Shown in pieces: positions 63,842 through 64,000 of a stretch of 64,000 bases of DNA. Location of the stretch: positions 2,194,819-2,258,818 of the forward strand of contig CP129479.1 of NCBI GenBank assembly GCA_030583865.1. Direction: 5' to 3'. Numbering within the stretch: position 1 is the stretch's first letter; the number at the start of each line of letters is the position of its first letter. Source of the DNA: Thermodesulfobacteriota bacterium. GTDB lineage: Bacteria > Desulfobacterota > GWC2-55-46. Position numbers and translations under genes: made by a program. The notes under the pieces were generated by a model that had not been told where the DNA came from, did no database searches, and saw nothing but the letters and a program-made list of their open reading frames with translations.

Positions 63842-64000
63842 TTAGAATATGAAGCCGACTCCCAGGTTGAACTGGTCTATCTTGTTCTCGTCGAGCCCGG
63901 TCCCCTTGCCTTCCGGCAGGCCGGAAGCGGTGTCCCTTATCTGGTAGTCCGCCTTTATGACGACGTTATGTATGGGCTTGTAGCCGACGCCTATGGTCGT
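63842..64000 (-). CDS. Outer-membrane beta-barrel protein, C-terminal end (runs off window)
   Basis: The last ~52 codons are present. They alternate hydrophobic and polar residues (TTIGVGYKPIHNVVIKADYQ) and end in QFNLGVGFIF, with terminal Phe, the signature for BAM-assembled barrels. The porin family cannot be named from this part. It lies one base upstream of the FMN-binding gene on the same strand. Confidence 0.75.
   Translation of the reverse strand, partial: TTIGVGYKPIHNVVIKADYQIRDTASGLPEGKGTGLDENKIDQFNLGVGFIF

Overview
The window looks like a chromosome segment of a Gram-negative, GC-rich bacterium of the deltaproteobacterial / Desulfobacterota type. This is inferred from three things: an outer-membrane toolkit (tolQ-tolR-tolA-tolB-pal-cpoB, Slp-type lipoprotein, glmU/glmS, heptose adenylyltransferase); the gene order carD - PIN/TRAM - ispD - ispF - gltX - cysS; and palindromic repeats of a style familiar from that group. 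No rRNA, tRNA, CRISPR array or complete transposase gene was seen.

Layout. 0.2-5.7 kb: a GT-C-like membrane protein, a hybrid histidine kinase and a CheR-type methyltransferase (minus strand). 6.1-8.9 kb: DsrE-like and TusA-like sulfur-carrier proteins, uridine phosphorylase, a stand-alone LigD-type 3'-phosphoesterase and an Slp lipoprotein. 8.9-15.5 kb: a PAS/GAF/HD-GYP phosphodiesterase, rpe, a short class II ribonucleotide reductase and two thioredoxin-fold proteins. 15.8-24.7 kb: a plus-strand housekeeping run (small conserved protein, TPR protein plus lipoprotein, carD, PIN/TRAM, ispD, ispF, gltX, cysS). 24.7-25.6 kb: an AT-rich insert coding for a predicted nuclease. 25.9-35.5 kb: two PilZ proteins, nitroreductase, ftsY, sensor kinases, comF and rfaE2. 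36-46 kb: glnA-glnB, a NYN-domain protein, an MBL hydrolase, plsY, a degenerate receiver-PAS protein, and a glmU-glmS pair in which glmS carries a frameshift. 46.5-47.4 kb: a second AT-rich insert with a HEPN-like gene and a secreted protein. 47.7-52 kb: a zinc-ribbon protein, a full-length class II ribonucleotide reductase behind an apparent NrdR-controlled promoter, a DUF190 protein and crcB. 52.2-57.2 kb: the Tol-Pal operon. 57.4-64 kb: an adenosine-specific kinase-family protein, an HD-GYP response regulator, a ferritin-like/receiver fusion, hypotheticals, and the end of a cytochrome b / FMN-binding / outer-membrane protein module.

Signalling is prominent: four histidine-kinase genes or gene pairs, two HD-GYP proteins and two PilZ proteins, with no GGDEF gene in view. 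Sulfur relay, thioredoxin and cobalamin-dependent ribonucleotide reduction suit an organism that lives at least partly without oxygen (inference).

The most unusual content is non-coding. One ~143-bp palindromic element (family A) and one 150-290-bp element (family E) keep their stems through paired base changes between copies. The A copies sit at the 3' ends of genes. One A copy has been split by a ~140-bp relic that resembles an IS200/IS605 end. Several genes have good promoters whose predicted start falls on or next to the start codon, which suggests leaderless messages.
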